NCBI GenBank assembly: GCA_002787775.1
Contig: PCUW01000040.1
Location: forward strand, 43,334 to 107,333
Length of the DNA stretch: 64,000 nt
Source: Bdellovibrionales bacterium CG12_big_fil_rev_8_21_14_0_65_38_15
GTDB lineage: Bacteria; Bdellovibrionota; Bacteriovoracia; Bacteriovoracales; Bacteriovoracaceae
Reading direction: 5' to 3'
The notes below the pieces were generated by a model. The model was not told the DNA's origin and did no database searches. It was given only the letters and a program-made list of their open reading frames with translations. Positions within the stretch are counted from its first letter, which is position 1. Each line of letters starts with the position of its first letter. The translations under genes and the position numbers were made by a program. Positions 51,554 to 61,240 of this stretch are shown here, in pieces.

Positions 51554-52386
51554 CGCTGAAGCATCATATTGCCATCGACGCCAATGATTTCACCCACTGA
51601 CATTTCATTCCAGATATTTTCACCTTGAAGCGGCTCACTTGAGAAAATTAAGTGGTTAACTTTTCCGTCAACTGTTGGTTTTTCACAAGAAGATGAAAGG
51701 CTAGGACAGGTGTCTCTTTCAGGACAAAGAGTTTTCCACGTTGACCAATGAAGCCGTTGTCCACCTTGGTGGGCGATCATGCTGTTGCCATTGGTTAGAA
51801 TGATGGTGAGATAGTTCTCAACGGCACCTTTGCCTTCTTCATGATAAATCTCTCCAGAGATAGAAGTGATTTGATTAATGGTCTCAACCAATGAAGATTT
51901 AATTAAATGAAAGTCTGTATTGGTCTGTGAAAGATCAACTTTGTTAGAAAGATTAGTTAGTAAAAGATAAAATATAATTTCACTGTCAGTATCGCCCAAG
52001 ATAAAGCGTCGTAAATTTGGGGTAACCAAATTCAAAAGGGTCGCTCGATGTTTATCAAAGTCTTTTATATTTCCATTATGAGCAAAGATCCAAGGCCCAA
52101 ATTGAAATGGGTGGGCATTTAATATTGTATGGTGTCCTTGGGTGGCTTTTCTAATGTGCGCAACTACAGTCTGAGAACTTACGATTCCTGAAACCCTTTT
52201 AAAGAGATGATCATCTAAAGCAGATTCTTTGGATTTAATAACGTGTGGGGCACCGGCTTGATAGTAAGCGACGCCCCAACCGTCGGGGTGTTTTTCACTT
52301 TGACCTTGTAGGGCGTTTTCGGCATGAACAAGAGAGCTATGTACTTGGCTTTGTAAAACTGATCTGAAACCAAAAAGTCTACACAC
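51550..52386 (-). CDS. Class II glutamine amidotransferase (YafJ-like)
   Basis: The catalytic Cys2 follows the start Met in MCRLFGF, and NTn-hydrolase features include HPDGWGVAYY, VVAHIRKATQG and HPFQFGPWIFAHNGN. The 278-residue protein is a lone glutaminase domain like YafJ, without a synthase partner, and its acceptor is unknown. It overlaps the TetR gene by 8 bp and the convergent PaaK-like gene by 4 bp. Its role beside an RND pump is unclear. Confidence 0.9.
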   Translation of the reverse strand: MCRLFGFRSVLQSQVHSSLVHAENALQGQSEKHPDGWGVAYYQAGAPHVIKSKESALDDHLFKRVSGIVSSQTVVAHIRKATQGHHTILNAHPFQFGPWIFAHNGNIKDFDKHRATLLNLVTPNLRRFILGDTDSEIIFYLLLTNLSNKVDLSQTNTDFHLIKSSLVETINQITSISGEIYHEEGKGAVENYLTIILTNGNSMIAHQGGQRLHWSTWKTLCPERDTCPSLSSSCEKPTVDGKVNHLIFSSEPLQGENIWNEMSVGEIIGVDGNMMLQR

Positions 52387-53011
52387 TCTCTATCTTCTCC
52401 CATTCTTCGCTTTGAATATGTGCCAGGAAACTTCTCACCGTATGCTTTAAGCTTTTGGCTTGATATTCCTTTTCGAACAGATCCATTTTACCACAATGCT
52501 GCTTAGTCCAGCTAGAACTGACTAATAATGCCATATGGACGATCTGATTAAAGATCGCCCTTGTCGTCCAAATTTTGGCCTTTTCAGTAGCATTATCACC
52601 AACTTCGCGGTTGATAGCGGCTAATAATACGATTCCGCCGGGTGGACCAATATTCTCTTCTTCCACATTATTGATCTCAGCATGCCCGTCTGTTTCAGTT
52701 AAAATAACTTTAAATGAGTTCATCATTTCATGACGTCGCTCGATAAAATAATCAAAAATGCGCTGAACAAGCACTTCTACGGTTGGTTCATCTAAAGCAA
52801 GCTTGGCCACATCAGCTTCCATACGATCGCAGTTGGCTTCCATAACGTTATAGTAAAGGTTTAGTTTATTTTGAAAGTGATAGTTCACAGCAGCTAGATT
52901 CACTCCTGCCTCTTTTGCAATTTCACGAATAGAAGCCCCTTCGTATCCGTGCCTTGCAAAAAGTTCTGTCGCGACTTCTAGAATTTTTTGTTTCGTATCG
53001 TTTTCGCTCAT
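52379..53011 (-). CDS. TetR-family transcriptional regulator
   Basis: The N-terminal HTH is ILEVATELFARHGYEGAS, then IREIAKEAGVNLAAVNYHF. The rest is a helical ligand-binding domain of about 140 residues. It overlaps the RND gene stop by 4 bp and lies last but one in the TolC-RND-TetR-amidotransferase run, so it likely represses the operon at the palindrome 57637-57672. The ligand would be an exported compound. Confidence 0.92.
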   Translation of the reverse strand: MSENDTKQKILEVATELFARHGYEGASIREIAKEAGVNLAAVNYHFQNKLNLYYNVMEANCDRMEADVAKLALDEPTVEVLVQRIFDYFIERRHEMMNSFKVILTETDGHAEINNVEEENIGPPGGIVLLAAINREVGDNATEKAKIWTTRAIFNQIVHMALLVSSSWTKQHCGKMDLFEKEYQAKSLKHTVRSFLAHIQSEEWEKIESV

Positions 53012-56000
53012 TTCACATCTCCAACAAAGGATGAGTTATCGCTACTTGAAACTTTAGCCCCAGTAATTTTTAGTTTAACACGCTCAAGAAATGCCACCCA
53101 GTCTTCAAGTATAGCGTAGGCAGGTGGAATCCAGATTAGAGTTAGAATTGTACCACTGGTAAGTCCCCAAGCCATTGCAAGAGTCATTGGAATCAACATG
53201 GCATCGGCTCCACCAATTCCATACGCTGTAGGGATAAGTCCCGAGATGGTTGTTAGTGAAGTAACCATAACAGCTCTTAAGCGAAGTCTTGAGGCTTTAG
53301 CTAAAATCTCATTAAGAGGCAGTTTTCCTTCGGCCCTCATTTCATCAATGAATGAAATCAAAACGATACCAGAGTTAACAATAATACCACCTAGGCCAAT
53401 GATACCAATTAATGCCAAGAAACTTACAGGTCTATTGTGTAGATAGAAGGCGACAGCAAAACCAAGTAATCCTAGTGGAATTGTCGTCATGATAATGAAT
53501 GGGCGAAGGTAACTTCTAAACAAGAAAACCATTAGGGCGAAGATACCAATGAGAGAAAGAACTAGAGCGTTAAATAATGATTGCAAGGAATCATTAGTAC
53601 TTTCAGCAACACCACCAAATTTTATGGAAACAGTTGGGTGAGTGTCTTCAATTTTTTTCCATTCTTCAAGAAGTTTAGCGTTGGCTTTTACCGCTGTGAT
53701 TTTTGTTTCATCAACACTACCTAGTAGCGTTTTTGATCGTTTAAAGTCATAGCGTTTAATAAATGGAGTTCCATTTTCTTTTCTAAAGCTAGCCACTGTT
53801 GACAGTGGAACCAAGTTGCCTTGATTATCCATGATTTGGACTTTACTTAAATCCATTAGGTCTTTTCTGTCTTGAGGTTTAAAACGCACAAGTAAATCGA
53901 CATCTTTATTGTTCAAAGTTACATCAGAAGCGATGACGCCTGCCCCAGCAATCTTTACTGCGTCACCTATAGATTTAACGGTTAAACCAAGTCTATTAGC
54001 TTCAGCATAGTTAACATCAATCCAGATCTCATCATCCGAGACAACATCGTCACTTTTAATATCGAGTACGCCATCAAATTCGGCCATTTTAACTTTTAAC
54101 TTGTTAACGGCATCATTAAGTTCTTCGTTACTATTTGATCTAAATGTTGCTTCAATTGGGTTACCAACTGGTGGGCCATTGATTTGTTCTTCAAACGTAA
54201 GTTTGCCGTTAACATTATAGTCGTGATTTCTAAGACGCTCTAAAATTTCAGTATAATAGATATTATTTTTTGCGTAATCTGAAACGTAGATCATGAGCAT
54301 CCCTACGTTATCAGAGTCTTGTGCCTTAGGGTCGTCTGGGCGAACTTTTGATGTGCCGGCGCGACCAATAATATGATCTGCATCTTCTCCAAGAACTTCT
54401 TTTACTTGCTTGGCAATTGCATCCATTTCGTCTTGAGTTGTCTCAAGTTTGTTGCCAATAGGGGCTTGAAGTCTAGCGATATATAGCTCAGTTTGTTCAG
54501 CTGGAAAGAGGATGAATTTGTTCGCTACACCAATTAAGAAAATTGAGGTGAAGAGAATGGCAAAAAAGCCGACTAGAACAAAGTATCTTCTTTTAACAAC
54601 CACATTCATAAAGTTTTCAAACTTTTCTTCAAGTTTGTTAAACCAATCTTGCTTCACTTCTTGGCCGTCAGCGCTTCCGATTTTAGCGTTTACTAAAACG
54701 AGTCTCATTGGAAGGAAAAGGAAAGATTCAAATAATGAGAGGATTAGGGAAGCAGTAACAATCACTGGGATATACTTAATGAACTGTCCCATGACTCCAG
54801 TAGTAACAAGCATCGGCAAGAAGGCTGCAATTGTAGTGAAAGCTGTTGCCGTGATTGGAAGCCAAAGAGATTTGATTGACTCAGTGGCAGCATCTTGAGC
54901 ATTCATTCCATCTTTTCTAAGACGTGTGAAGTTTTCTGCAATAACAACGGCGTTATCAACAAGCATACCAAGAGCGATAATCAATGCAAGGATTGTAATA
55001 GAGTTAAGAGTATATCCAAGAGCACTCATCACGGCGAGTGTTCCAAGAACGGCTAATGGCAATGATAAAGAAGCCATAAGACCGATTTTTCCGGGTAGGA
55101 AAATGAAAAGGAAAACCACAACGAGTAGCAAGCCTTGAACAGCGTTACTCTCAAGTACATCAAGTTTATCTTGAACTTTTTCAGCCTCATCATGGAAAGC
55201 ATAGAATTGATGTGTTTCGCCGTAGCGTTTTCTAAAATTTTCTACTTTGGCTTTAAGGTCGCGAACCATTTGTAGAGTATCTGTTCCACCTTTTTTATTA
55301 GCAATAACAAGTGTTGCAGGTTGGCCAGCATATTGAGCGAGAGTATTGATTTCTTCAGCACCATCTTCAACTTGAGCAACATCTTTGACTTGAATTTTCT
55401 TACCATTAAAGTTTGTACGGATGATAATGTCTTCGATATCAGAGGTGTTTTGAACCTTACCTTCTAGGCGAATTAATGTTTGCGATTCATTCTTTTGTAA
55501 TTCACCGCCTGGAATATTTAAATTTCTGGCTTGAATTTTTCCAAGAACTTCATTCGTACCAATATGATAGAAATCCAATTTCTTTTGATCTAAGTGAACA
55601 ATAAAGCGGCGATTAGAATAACCGGTTAAACGTGCTTCTTTCACAGCACTATTATCTTCCATTTCTTCCTTAAGAAGATCGGCGATCAAGTCACGTTGGC
55701 GTTTATCATTTGGTCCAGTTACGGCAACCTCATAAACGGGGAACTCTTCACTCTTAACTTCAGTAAAAGTAGGTTTTTCTTCAAGGTCAGTTGGAAGGCC
55801 TTGTGCACGGTCAACTGCTTTTTGAAGATCATTCATGGCCTTAACAACATCAGCATTATCAATATCAACACGGATATAAATAGTAGATATGCCCGGTTGT
55901 GAGACAGACTTAACGTCTTTTAGACCTATGACTCCGCGAATTTCATCTTCAATTGGCTTTGTAATCTTCGCTTCAATATCTTCTGCTGATGCGCCCCTGT

Positions 56001-56154
56001 AGACTGTTGTGACAATCGCTTGAGCAAAATCTACAGTTGGATAACTTTCAGCATTCATGCCTTTTAAGCCTTGAACACCCATAATCAGCATCCCAAATGA
56101 TAGAACGATGGTGAGTTTGTAATTTCGTATAAAAAAGTTAGCTATATTTTCCAT
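53008..56154 (-). CDS. RND-family efflux pump inner-membrane protein
   Basis: The 1048-residue protein has the RND layout: N-terminal TM, large periplasmic loop, TM2-6 (LLLVVVFLFIFLP, LALIIALGMLVDNAVVIAENF), a second large loop and TM7-12. The TM4 segment has one Asp (VDN) where many drug pumps have two. It resembles HAE1-type pumps. It is flanked by a TolC-like gene 9 bp upstream and by tetR. No membrane-fusion protein is next to it. The substrate is unknown. Confidence 0.95.
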   Translation of the reverse strand: MENIANFFIRNYKLTIVLSFGMLIMGVQGLKGMNAESYPTVDFAQAIVTTVYRGASAEDIEAKITKPIEDEIRGVIGLKDVKSVSQPGISTIYIRVDIDNADVVKAMNDLQKAVDRAQGLPTDLEEKPTFTEVKSEEFPVYEVAVTGPNDKRQRDLIADLLKEEMEDNSAVKEARLTGYSNRRFIVHLDQKKLDFYHIGTNEVLGKIQARNLNIPGGELQKNESQTLIRLEGKVQNTSDIEDIIIRTNFNGKKIQVKDVAQVEDGAEEINTLAQYAGQPATLVIANKKGGTDTLQMVRDLKAKVENFRKRYGETHQFYAFHDEAEKVQDKLDVLESNAVQGLLLVVVFLFIFLPGKIGLMASLSLPLAVLGTLAVMSALGYTLNSITILALIIALGMLVDNAVVIAENFTRLRKDGMNAQDAATESIKSLWLPITATAFTTIAAFLPMLVTTGVMGQFIKYIPVIVTASLILSLFESFLFLPMRLVLVNAKIGSADGQEVKQDWFNKLEEKFENFMNVVVKRRYFVLVGFFAILFTSIFLIGVANKFILFPAEQTELYIARLQAPIGNKLETTQDEMDAIAKQVKEVLGEDADHIIGRAGTSKVRPDDPKAQDSDNVGMLMIYVSDYAKNNIYYTEILERLRNHDYNVNGKLTFEEQINGPPVGNPIEATFRSNSNEELNDAVNKLKVKMAEFDGVLDIKSDDVVSDDEIWIDVNYAEANRLGLTVKSIGDAVKIAGAGVIASDVTLNNKDVDLLVRFKPQDRKDLMDLSKVQIMDNQGNLVPLSTVASFRKENGTPFIKRYDFKRSKTLLGSVDETKITAVKANAKLLEEWKKIEDTHPTVSIKFGGVAESTNDSLQSLFNALVLSLIGIFALMVFLFRSYLRPFIIMTTIPLGLLGFAVAFYLHNRPVSFLALIGIIGLGGIIVNSGIVLISFIDEMRAEGKLPLNEILAKASRLRLRAVMVTSLTTISGLIPTAYGIGGADAMLIPMTLAMAWGLTSGTILTLIWIPPAYAILEDWVAFLERVKLKITGAKVSSSDNSSFVGDVK

Positions 56155-56163
56155 AATGTTCTC

Positions 56164-57618
56164 TTATTGGTTTAGGCTACAAGGTGTTTTGTTAAAGACA
56201 GAAAAATAATCGAGTAGTGTAGTTACAACCGTTAATTTTGTTGTGACTTCATCGAGATTACTTCTTAGAAGTAAATCTTGGTCAGCAATGAGCTCTCTAA
56301 AACTTAGTCTGGCTTGATTAAATTTCTTTTGTGCAGACTTTAAACTTGTTTCAAGGTCTTTGGTGTTTTGACCTTGGGTTCTTACAGCACTTTGAAGAAG
56401 TTCAATATTTGTTAGCGTTTGTGAATGATACGCATTCATTTTTGCTACAATCATTTCTTTTTCTGCCAAAAATCTTTTCTCATCAACGATTTTCATTGTT
56501 TCTTCTGTTGCTGATTTGGTGCTATCGAGAGGGATATTTAATTGAAGACCAACACTATAACGACGCTGTTGATCATCACTAAAGCCGTCGACTGATTCAG
56601 AAAAGCCACGCTCTTTACCGAAATACTTCGCTTCTCCATTTAATTTAAGATCCCAACCATCGGTTGAGTCAGTCATCGCTTTCTTTTCTTTATAAGCTTC
56701 ATTAACGAGCTCTAAGACTTCATCGTATTGAGTAAATTCAAGTGGTGTTTGGCGATGCTTTTCAATGATTGTAGTACAGCTTAAAACATCAACTACAGCT
56801 TGAGTTAAATCAACCTTTGATAGAACAACTTTTTTGTCTGCAATTGTAGGTAACTGCTCTTTAAGCAATTGAAGCTGTGATTCGCGTTGGTACTCTAATA
56901 GTAGAATAGTAGCTTTTCTTGAAGCGACTTGAGAGCGGCTTCTAGCTACATCTCCCTCATCCGCGACATTACTCTTGCGTCTTTTTTCTGTGTCTTTTAA
57001 CTGACTTAAAGAAGTATTTAAAAGCCCTTGAGATATTTTAATTTGTTCTTCCGTGGCTACAATCGCCCAAAAGATTTTACGAAGACTTTGAAGAAAAGCT
57101 TTTTGTTGAATTTCATTTTCAAGATCAGCTTTTTTACTAAGGGCTTCAGCATTTCTAAGTTGTGATCTTGAAAGCTTGCCGAACAAGTTCTTCATCAAAT
57201 CTACTGATAGATTCAAACCAAAACCTGTATCTGTGGCATCTTGAATAAAAGTATTTGTCGTCTGGTTACTAAAGGCTGAAAGACCAACAGATAAACCAGT
57301 ACTAAATGGCTTAATCACAGCAGCTTGAATTTGTGTGACGTCAGTTGTGACTGGCGCAAACTGAGCAAGAGCTTTCTCTTTTGCGTTTAAATAAGTCGCA
57401 TCAGTTTGTAGGCGCCAATGATATTGATCTTCAATTGAGTCACGAACCAATTTCGTGTTTTGCATTGTCGCTTCAATCTGTCTGATGCCAGGAGAGCTTT
57501 CAATAGCGATTTTAGTCAGCATCGATTCATCAAGTTTGATGATCTGTTGTTCTTGGGCCTTCGGCTTGGTTTGACACAAAAGCGTTGTTGGAATGAGGAG
57601 GAGCAAAAGCCAGCGCAT
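56164..57618 (-). CDS. TolC-like outer membrane efflux protein
   Basis: The 484-residue protein has a signal peptide (about 1-15) and two repeated TolC-type halves of long coiled-coil helices (residues about 25-240 and 290-470). It has the usual Gln/Lys/Ala heptads and a beta-strand segment in each half. The signal end reads TTLLCQ, so a lipoprotein is conceivable though the residue before Cys is atypical. AAGGA lies seven bases before the ATG. It leads the operon and pairs with the RND pump. Confidence 0.88.
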   Translation of the reverse strand: MRWLLLLLIPTTLLCQTKPKAQEQQIIKLDESMLTKIAIESSPGIRQIEATMQNTKLVRDSIEDQYHWRLQTDATYLNAKEKALAQFAPVTTDVTQIQAAVIKPFSTGLSVGLSAFSNQTTNTFIQDATDTGFGLNLSVDLMKNLFGKLSRSQLRNAEALSKKADLENEIQQKAFLQSLRKIFWAIVATEEQIKISQGLLNTSLSQLKDTEKRRKSNVADEGDVARSRSQVASRKATILLLEYQRESQLQLLKEQLPTIADKKVVLSKVDLTQAVVDVLSCTTIIEKHRQTPLEFTQYDEVLELVNEAYKEKKAMTDSTDGWDLKLNGEAKYFGKERGFSESVDGFSDDQQRRYSVGLQLNIPLDSTKSATEETMKIVDEKRFLAEKEMIVAKMNAYHSQTLTNIELLQSAVRTQGQNTKDLETSLKSAQKKFNQARLSFRELIADQDLLLRSNLDEVTTKLTVVTTLLDYFSVFNKTPCSLNQ

Positions 57619-57636
57619 AGGGTATTCCTTTGATTA

Positions 57637-57699
57637 TTCAAACGTTCGTTTTAATTCATACGTATGTTTGAATTGTATAGATATTCCTTATAGATGCAA
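57637..57699 (-). promoter_or_regulatory. Promoter and TetR-type operator upstream of the pump operon
   Basis: On the minus strand a -35 TTGCAT (57699-57694) and -10 TACAAT (57677-57672) are 16 bp apart. Just downstream TTCAAAC (57637-57643) and GTTTGAA (57666-57672) form perfect arms; AACG-TT-CGTT (57641-57650) and CATACGTATG (57657-57666) lie inside. The overlap with the -10 box is typical of TetR repression. Confidence 0.7.
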
Positions 57700-57846
57700 T
57701 ATATATTTTTTATTTAAGTACATGAAATTACGTTTGTATAAATGAAGAATAGGCAAATAAATCCCATTGATATTTATAAAGTACTGAAATGCTATCATTG
57801 AATGGTGCGCTGCGAATTACTCGCAAAATTTGTTTAGGACTATTTT

Positions 57847-58500
57847 TTGAAATTACCCGCTATTGCAGCCAAATCTTTCAATCAATACCAAAACCATCCG
57901 GTTTATCGCTCTATCTTTCAACAAACACTCAATCAACTTCGTCAAATTTTCTCTCCGATTGCTCGAGCCAAAACAGTCCATGCAAAAATAGAAGAGCATT
58001 TAAAGAAAAATCTCAGTGATCCAGTTGTAGCTAAACATATTAGCTGTAAAAAAGGCTGTACGGCCTGCTGCCATACCCAAGTATCGATAAGTCATGATGA
58101 AGCAGAGCTTTTATCAAATAAGATTTTAAGCGGCACCATCAAAATTAATATTGATAGACTTGCTCATCAGGCCCAGGCAGCTGATGACTCAACAAAGTGG
58201 TACAAACTTGATTATCAATCTAGGCAGTGCGTCTTCTTAGATAGTGAAGGTAGTTGTTCTGTTTATGCTGATAGACCAAGTGTTTGTAGGTCGAATTACT
58301 CTATAAGTGATGCATCTTTTTGTTCAACTGAAGATGGCGTCGAAAAACCACACCGACTCCTCAATACTCATCATTCCAATATGGTTTTAACTGCTGGATA
58401 CTACGCAGCTAAAGGCGGAGGCGCATTGCCTCATTTATTATGGAATAAGATCACTTCGAAATTTGACAAAAAATCTAGGTCAAACGAAAACAATCCTTAA
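57847..58500 (+). CDS. YkgJ-family cysteine cluster protein
   Basis: The TTG start is supported by AGGA seven bases upstream. The 217-residue protein has the CxxxCxxCC cluster (CKKGCTACCH, near 60) and a second cluster (CVFLDSEGSCSVYADRPSVCR) with further Cys (SFC), a pattern of the YkgJ zinc/iron-binding domain. Such proteins are thought to chelate metal; function is unproven. A helical N-terminal region precedes the domain. It is separate from the TolC operon. Confidence 0.88.
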   Translation: MKLPAIAAKSFNQYQNHPVYRSIFQQTLNQLRQIFSPIARAKTVHAKIEEHLKKNLSDPVVAKHISCKKGCTACCHTQVSISHDEAELLSNKILSGTIKINIDRLAHQAQAADDSTKWYKLDYQSRQCVFLDSEGSCSVYADRPSVCRSNYSISDASFCSTEDGVEKPHRLLNTHHSNMVLTAGYYAAKGGGALPHLLWNKITSKFDKKSRSNENNP

Positions 58501-58559
58501 CTAGAAATAGTTCAATTAAACATTTAAGCTATAGAAGAATTTTTCTTAAGGAATAGAAG

Positions 58560-58901
58560 ATGCTTAAAGTTTATGGAATTAAAAATTGCGATACAGTTAA
58601 AAAAGCCCTTGTCGCCTTAGACAAAACAAAGCTCGACTATGAATTTATCGACTTTAAAAAAGAAAAACCAACTAAAGAGTTAATTTTAAAGTGGAAAGAC
58701 TTCATGAAAGATTGGCCTGTCAATACCAGAGGTCCAACTTATAGAAAAATAAAAGAAGACTTTGAAAAAGCAACTGATACAAAAAAAATAGCACTTCTCA
58801 TTGAAGCTTCTTCAGCGATCAAAAGACCGCTAATCGAAAAAAATGGTAAACCAAAGATTGCAGGCTTTGATGAAGAAGCGATCAAGAAGTTAAAAGCATG
58901 A
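58560..58901 (+). CDS. yffB: ArsC/Spx-family protein YffB
   Basis: The 113-residue protein has a thioredoxin-fold ArsC-like domain with GIKNCDTVKKA (Cys at residue 10) as in YffB, and RGPTYRK and KRPLIEKNG segments. Without the Spx CxxC pair or a second arsenate-reductase Cys, it probably acts as a glutathione-linked reductase or a small adaptor. AAGGA lies seven bases before the ATG. The next gene overlaps it by 4 bp. Confidence 0.85.
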   Translation: MLKVYGIKNCDTVKKALVALDKTKLDYEFIDFKKEKPTKELILKWKDFMKDWPVNTRGPTYRKIKEDFEKATDTKKIALLIEASSAIKRPLIEKNGKPKIAGFDEEAIKKLKA

Positions 58902-59233
58902 ATGTATTAATTGTTGATGATAGTGAAGAGCTTCTTATGCTGCTTAATGCTGTACTTAAGAAATTAGGCTGCAATCCATTGTGTTGTAGTGGAATCGCTC
59001 AAGCAAGTGCTGTTAAAGAGTTTGATCTTGCACTTGTGGATTGGAACTTAGAAGACGGTAATGGCGTTGATTTTTTAGCTAAACTTAGAAATAAAAATCC
59101 CAATGCAAGCCTTTATTTAATGTCGGCAACTAAGCCTGATGAAACGATTAAGCGCAAGCTTGATCAAATAGGGGCTTTTTACGAAGCTAAGCCTTTAAGC
59201 CCTATTCGCTTAAAACAACTAATCGATCTTTAA
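58898..59233 (+). CDS. Single-domain response regulator (CheY-like)
   Basis: The 111-residue receiver has the acidic pair in LIVDDSE, the phosphoacceptor Asp in ALVDWNLED, and the lysine in EAKPLS. All are intact. It has no output domain and no adjacent kinase, so the donor is unknown. It overlaps yffB by 4 bp and precedes a GreAB-like gene by 11 bp, an unusual partnership. Confidence 0.88.
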   Translation: MNVLIVDDSEELLMLLNAVLKKLGCNPLCCSGIAQASAVKEFDLALVDWNLEDGNGVDFLAKLRNKNPNASLYLMSATKPDETIKRKLDQIGAFYEAKPLSPIRLKQLIDL

Positions 59234-59244
59234 TTGAGACGAAA

Positions 59245-59721
59245 ATGAAAAAGAAAATTATTGAAGAACTTCTTTTAAAAGTTCGAACCGAACTTTCAGC
59301 GCTTGAATCAGCAAGTAAGTCAGCTAAAGCTTACGTGACTGATGGTGATATCAAATCAGATGGAAAATATGACACTAGAGGGATTGAAGCTGGTTACCTT
59401 GCAGGTGCTCAAGAAAAACGCGTTGAAGAGCTTAAACTAGAACTTCAAATGCTTGAAGAAATTCCTATTAGAGATTTTTCAAAAGGTGAAGAAGTTGGAA
59501 TTGGAAGCTTAGTGGATTTAACTTTTAAAGGACAAACGAGAAGATATTTTATTGCACCGACTGCTGGTGGGACAATGCTAAATATTGATGGTACTCCTAT
59601 ACTAGTTATCTCAACATTTTCCCCAATCGGAGATGCTGTTTTTGGTACATCTTTAGGCGAAGAATTTGAATTAGAAACTCCTCAAGAATTAAGACACTAT
59701 AAAGTGGAAGCGATTAGTTAA
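59245..59721 (+). CDS. GreA/GreB-family-like protein
   Basis: The 158-residue protein has a helical N-terminal half (LLLKVRTELSALESA, then KYDTRGIEAGYLAGAQ) and a C-terminal domain with FSPIGDAVFGTSLGEEFELE, the GreA/GreB C-terminal FKBP-like signature. The N-terminal acidic tip differs from E. coli GreA, so cleavage activity is uncertain. It belongs to the short GreAB-like group. GAG lies six bases before the ATG. Confidence 0.8.
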   Translation: MKKKIIEELLLKVRTELSALESASKSAKAYVTDGDIKSDGKYDTRGIEAGYLAGAQEKRVEELKLELQMLEEIPIRDFSKGEEVGIGSLVDLTFKGQTRRYFIAPTAGGTMLNIDGTPILVISTFSPIGDAVFGTSLGEEFELETPQELRHYKVEAIS

Positions 59722-59722
59722 A

Positions 59723-61240
59723 ATGCTTGATGTTGAAATCCTTTTAATTTCTGGCTCCTTTTTACTCATTGCTTGCGTGCTGATGAGTAAACTAACTGGT
59801 CGAGTTGGTATTCCAACTCTCTTGGTTTTTATCGGCGTTGGTATGCTTGCTGGTTCAGAAGGAATCGGCGGTATTCTTTTTGATGATCACTCACTTGCTC
59901 AAACGATCGGTATTATTTCACTCGTGCTCATTTTGTTTTCAGGTGGACTTGATACCGAATGGAAGAGAATTAAGCCTTATATTCCGCATGGATTATCTCT
60001 CGCTACATTTGGAGTTTTGATTACATGTGGCTTAGTCGGTGTCTTTGGAAAGTATGCTTTAAACTTTTCTTGGCTCGAAGCACTTTTACTTGGAGCGATT
60101 GTTTCTTCAACTGATGCGGCTGCCGTTTTTACAGTCCTTAGAGCAAGAGGATTGTCTTTTACTACCGGACTTCGAGAAGTTTTGGAGCTCGAATCAGGTA
60201 GCAATGATCCGATGGCCGTGTTTTTGACACTGCTTTTTATTCAACTTCTTGGCGCTAAAGATCTATCTTACCCAGCTTTATTCGCCTCATTCTTTTTACA
60301 GATGGGAATCGGATTCATTGTTGGGGCGGGTGTTGGACGTTGGCTTCGAGTCCTTCTTAATAAAGTCAGACTTGAGTTTGAAGGGTTATATCCTGTCTTA
60401 ACTATTTCTTTTGCCCTTTTAACATACGCTATTACCCAGCGTCTTGGTGGAAACGGTTTCTTAGCCGTTTATATTGCAGCTTTGATTCTTGGCCGATCGA
60501 CTTTTATCCACAAAAAAAGTTTGATTCTTTTTCATGATTCCATTGCTTGGTTGATGCAGATTCTAATGTTCTTAGCGCTTGGACTGCTTGTTTATCCATC
60601 AGATCTTGTAAATGTCACAAGTGATGGAGTTATCTTAGCGATCTTTATGCTTTTAATCGCAAGACCAGTTGCTGTTTTTGTAACGATGGCTCCAACTAGT
60701 TTTAATTGGCGTGAAAAAATGATGATCTCTTGGATGGGATTAAGAGGTGCAGTTCCTATTGTATTATGTACATATGCCTTATCGGCCGAAGCCAGTAAGA
60801 GTGGCCTTATTTTTAATATCGTCTTCTTTGTCGTCTTAGTATCGACATTGGTTCAAGGATTTACGTTGAAGCCACTTGCAAGCCTTTTAAAAGTAGCGGT
60901 TGAAGTTAAAAAGAAGATTCGTTTTCCTTTTGAATACGTCTCGGGCTCTGAAATGCAGGACGAACTTAAAGAAATCGAAATTCCAAGAGATTCGATCGTT
61001 GTAGGTAAAGCCATTGCCGAATTAAATCTTCCTCAAAAACTTTTAATCGTATTACTAAGAAGAGGAGAAGACGTCTTTGCCCCAAGAGGCTCAACTGTCT
61101 TTCAACCCTTAGACTCACTTTTAATTTTGGCCGAAACAGTTGAATATGACTTTTTAATCAATCTTGTTACTCAAATCTCTCAAGAAGAAAGTATTGCACT
61201 TAAAGCAACTGAGCCAGTTCACGGGGAAGTTGAACTATGA
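59723..61240 (+). CDS. Cation/proton antiporter with TrkA_C domain (NhaP2/CvrA-like)
   Basis: About 12 TM helices span residues 1-385, with the CPA1 motifs SSTDAAAVFTVLRARGL and ESGSNDPMAVFLT (Asp-Asp type ion site). A cytosolic TrkA_C-like domain (about 400-490) follows. The 505-residue length fits K+/H+ antiporters of the NhaP2 group, with cation choice unproven. The stop overlaps the next gene by 4 bp. Confidence 0.93.
   Translation: MLDVEILLISGSFLLIACVLMSKLTGRVGIPTLLVFIGVGMLAGSEGIGGILFDDHSLAQTIGIISLVLILFSGGLDTEWKRIKPYIPHGLSLATFGVLITCGLVGVFGKYALNFSWLEALLLGAIVSSTDAAAVFTVLRARGLSFTTGLREVLELESGSNDPMAVFLTLLFIQLLGAKDLSYPALFASFFLQMGIGFIVGAGVGRWLRVLLNKVRLEFEGLYPVLTISFALLTYAITQRLGGNGFLAVYIAALILGRSTFIHKKSLILFHDSIAWLMQILMFLALGLLVYPSDLVNVTSDGVILAIFMLLIARPVAVFVTMAPTSFNWREKMMISWMGLRGAVPIVLCTYALSAEASKSGLIFNIVFFVVLVSTLVQGFTLKPLASLLKVAVEVKKKIRFPFEYVSGSEMQDELKEIEIPRDSIVVGKAIAELNLPQKLLIVLLRRGEDVFAPRGSTVFQPLDSLLILAETVEYDFLINLVTQISQEESIALKATEPVHGEVEL

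Noticed and set aside
57789..58019. 76-codon plus frame before the YkgJ-like gene
   Set aside because: It overlaps the YkgJ-like frame, which has the cysteine clusters and a proper ribosome binding site.
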